Shown: in pieces, positions 56,950 through 58,576 of the stretch
Numbering within the stretch: the stretch's first letter is position 1
Layout: the number at the start of each line of letters is the position of its first letter
Notes under the pieces: model-generated
The model's input: only the letters and a program-made list of their open reading frames with translations
Database searches by the model: none
What the model was told of the DNA's origin: nothing
Position numbers and translations under genes: made by a program
Assembly: GCA_946408995.1 (NCBI GenBank)
Contig: CAMJUL010000015.1
Coordinates: 1-58,576 of the forward strand
Source: an uncultured Clostridia bacterium
GTDB taxonomy: Bacteria; Bacillota; Clostridia; Christensenellales; Aristaeellaceae
DNA length: 58,576 nt
Direction of reading: 5' to 3'

Positions 56950-57111
56950 ATGAAGAAATACGAATGCCCCTGCGGCTATATCTACGATCCCGCGGTGGGG
57001 GATCCGGACAGCGGAATCGCCCCCGGCACGGCTTTTGAGGACATCCCCGAGGATTGGGTCTGCCCGGTCTGCGGCCTGGACAAGTCCGCTTTTACCGCCG
57101 TCGAGGAATAA
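56950..57111 (+). CDS. Rubredoxin
   Basis: The 53-aa electron carrier has two iron-binding pairs, CPCGY near the start (C6 and C8, an unusual CxC instead of CxxC spacing) and [11 protein letters not shown] near the end. The middle [20 protein letters not shown] is canonical. GAAGGAGG precedes the start. It has its own promoter and terminator. It may serve rubrerythrin at 23.8 kb. Confidence 0.93.
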   Translation: MKKYECPCGYIYDPAVGDPDSGIAPGTAFEDIPEDWVCPVCGLDKSAFTAVEE

Positions 57112-57127
57112 TCCAGGATGTATTTGC

Positions 57128-57155
57128 GCCGTCCCCTTTCCGGGACGGCCTTTTT
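57128..57155 (+). terminator. Terminator of rubredoxin
   Basis: An 8-bp stem (GCCGTCCC with GGGACGGC) with loop CTTTCC, followed by CTTTTT. Confidence 0.8.
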
Positions 57156-57250
57156 GTGAAAAAAACGCCCCTTCTGCCCAATGACCGTCGCGGCGGGAGG
57201 GGCTCGCTGGAACAGCCGGGGGGACAGGCGCCCGGCAGGGAGGGGAAACA

Positions 57251-58195
57251 TTGTCCGGATTTCTGCGCTTTGGCTTTAACGGGGTGGCGCCCATCTGCCT
57301 GCTATTGGCTTTGGGGGCGTTCCTGAAGGCGATCCGGGTGCTGGACGGCGGCGCCGCCCGTACCCTCAACCGGCTGTGCTACCAGGTGCTGCTGCCCCTG
57401 AAGCTGTTTGACCAGCTGGCGGGGGCGGACATCACCAGCGTAACGGATCCCACGCTGCTGGCTGTGACCGTGGGGGGGACCGCATCGGTAATCCTGCTGT
57501 TGTGCGCCCTGGTGCCGCGCTTTGTGCCCCCGGGACCGGAGCGGGGGGAAATGATCCAGGGCATTTTCCGGGGAGAATCGGCCATATTGGGCATCCCGCT
57601 GATCACCAATCTCTATGGGGAGGCCGCCGGGGCGGTCCTGGCGGTGCCGCTGCCGCTGATGCTGATCCTCTACAACGTGGCCGCGCCGGTGGTGCTGGCC
57701 CTCTATTCGGGTGTGCGCAAGCCCTCCCTCGGGGAGATCGCCCGGAAGGTGGCTGCCAATCCCCTTTTAATTGGGGTGGCTGCGGGCATCCTCGTATCCC
57801 TTTCGGGGCTTCGTTTGCCCGCTGCCGCGGCGGACTGCGTGGGACGGCTGGGAAACGCGGGCTCTACCCTGGCCTTGGTGGCCCTGGGGGCGATGGTGGA
57901 CCTGAAGGATTTCAAAAAAAGCGGCCGCCTGGCCCTGACCGCGGCGCTTTTGCGCCTGGTAGCGATATCGGGGGCGATGCTGGCCCTGGCAGCCCTTTTG
58001 GGCCTCAGGAACGAGCGCCTGGCGGTGGTGGTCTGCTTCTTTTCCACGCCCTCGGCGGTGGGGGGATACGTCCTGGCCCAGAACATGGACGGGGACGGCA
58101 GGCTTTCCGGGCAGATCCTGGTGGTCACCACCCTTCTGTCGGTGCTGACCCTCTTTGGGACGCTGTCCATGCTCAGGTATCTAACATGGATGTGA
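57251..58195 (+). CDS. AEC-family (auxin efflux carrier-like) transporter
   Basis: The 314-aa membrane protein has ten segments in two five-helix halves, as in the AEC/BART superfamily: GVAPICLLLALGAFLK at the start, FRGESAILGIPLITNLYG in the first half and NAGSTLALVALGAMV and FFSTPSAVGGYVLAQNM in the second. Members move malate, other organic acids or unknown small compounds; no substrate can be named here. It starts at TTG (57251), 5 bases after GGGAGGGG. Read-through from rubredoxin is prevented by the terminator, and no clear promoter was found. Confidence 0.85.
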   Translation: MSGFLRFGFNGVAPICLLLALGAFLKAIRVLDGGAARTLNRLCYQVLLPLKLFDQLAGADITSVTDPTLLAVTVGGTASVILLLCALVPRFVPPGPERGEMIQGIFRGESAILGIPLITNLYGEAAGAVLAVPLPLMLILYNVAAPVVLALYSGVRKPSLGEIARKVAANPLLIGVAAGILVSLSGLRLPAAAADCVGRLGNAGSTLALVALGAMVDLKDFKKSGRLALTAALLRLVAISGAMLALAALLGLRNERLAVVVCFFSTPSAVGGYVLAQNMDGDGRLSGQILVVTTLLSVLTLFGTLSMLRYLTWM

Positions 58196-58212
58196 GCCGG
58201 ATCAAAAGAGGG

Positions 58213-58576
58213 GGGAAGGCAACACCCGGGCCGAGACCTGGCGGAAACAACGGGGATGCCCGGAAAGCGGATGGGGAGGGGAAGGCATTACCAGGGCCGA
58301 GACCTGGCGGAAACAGCGGGGATGCCCGGAAAGCGGATGGGGAGGGGACAGCGCTGAAGCCTTCCCCTTTGGGGAAGGTGGCCTGAAAGGCCGGAAGAGG
58401 TCCTCGTACGGACGGGGGAACAGGCCAAGACCCTTTTCAAGGGAGGGGCGCGAACCCGGCGCAGCGGGGACCTCTTCCGTCAGCTTCGCTGACACCTTCC
58501 CCAAAGGGGAAGGCATTACCAGGGCCGAGACCTGGCGGAAACAGCGGGGATGCCCGGAAAGCGGATGGGGAGGGGA
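58213..58576. repeat. 66-bp tandem repeat, three copies, running off the window end
   Basis: A unit containing GGCCGAGACCTGGCGGAAAC and ending GCGGATGGGGAGGGG occurs at about 58213-58280 and 58281-58348, with a third copy at about 58507-58576 after an intervening element. The marker GGCCGAG lies at 58229, 58295 and 58523, so copies 1 and 2 are 66 bases apart. Only a few bases differ. It begins 17 bases after the AEC gene stop. No coding role is supported. Confidence 0.85.
58360..58513. mobile_element. 154-bp element with terminal inverted repeats (MITE- or REP-like)
   Basis: The two 21-base ends (58360-58380 and 58493-58513) are perfect inverted copies of each other, and each is itself palindromic (CCTTCCCC-TTT-GGGGAAGG). 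An inner pair, GGAAGAGGTCC (58393-58403) and GGACCTCTTCC (58468-58478), also matches. Small hairpins lie between (GGCC-TGAAA-GGCC and GTCAGC-TTC-GCTGAC). It lies between two copies of the 66-bp repeat. No transposase is present, so it would be non-autonomous. Confidence 0.65.

Noticed and set aside
58213-58576. Direct repeats that could be taken for a CRISPR array
   Set aside because: The 66-bp units are adjacent or separated by a hairpin-rich element, with no unique spacers of even length and no cas genes.

Overview
The window looks like part of a chromosome from an anaerobic, plant-polysaccharide-degrading Bacillota, probably a gut or rumen Clostridia. Supporting signs are high GC judged by eye, strong AGGAGG ribosome binding sites, KtrAB, a SpoVB/MurJ-like flippase, rubrerythrin and rubredoxin, LacI-type sugar control, and many secreted proteins with short MKK...ASAE signal peptides. 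The style recalls Christensenellales-like uncultured lineages, but this is an impression and not a placement. No rRNA, tRNA, CRISPR, prophage or insertion-sequence transposase was found.

Layout. (1) 0-3 kb, minus strand: a secreted TlpA-type redoxin with a Cna-B-like tail, then a secreted GH5 endoglycanase. (2) 3-8.2 kb, plus strand: an Fbp/Afu-type ABC importer (binding protein, ATPase, double permease), then a glycerophosphodiester phosphodiesterase. (3) 8.2-11.2 kb, minus strand: a secreted M14 peptidase and a GH36 alpha-galactosidase. (4) 11.4-12.3 kb: a SipW-like S26 peptidase behind a clear promoter. (5) 12.6-18.5 kb: an intracellular beta-mannan operon (GH130, SGNH acetylesterase, cellobiose 2-epimerase, second GH130, pyruvate kinase); the nearby GH36 and GH5 genes fit the same diet. 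(6) 18.6-24.3 kb: P-loop protein, threonine synthase, pRiA4b-ORF3-like protein, stand-alone E2-like acyltransferase, an iron alcohol dehydrogenase broken by three frameshifts, and rubrerythrin. (7) 24.4-28.8 kb, minus strand: ktrB, ktrA, a U32 peptidase and a DUF3783 protein in one operon. (8) 29-36.9 kb: htrA, divergent gyrB-gyrA, and a SpoVB-like flippase.

(9) 37-56.9 kb is the centrepiece. A LacI-family repressor is divergent from an approximately 18.5 kb run of 13 plus-strand genes, many coupled by 4-base overlaps. They encode three GH43 enzymes, a GH51 arabinofuranosidase, an esterase, two complete sets of sugar ABC permeases, a conventional binding protein and a very large binding protein with duplicated beta-sandwich-like domains. 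Also present are a secreted NHL-propeller protein fused to a Yip1-like membrane domain and a DUF5696-like secreted protein. No ATPase is encoded. I read this as an arabinan/arabinogalactan uptake system with an unusual surface module between its two transporters. Matching palindromes lie just downstream of both divergent start sites and are probable LacI operators.

(10) 56.9-58.6 kb: rubredoxin, an AEC-family transporter, then a noncoding tail with a 66-bp tandem repeat next to a 154-bp element with terminal inverted repeats. The tail runs off the window end.

All family names come from recognising motifs by eye; no database search was run.
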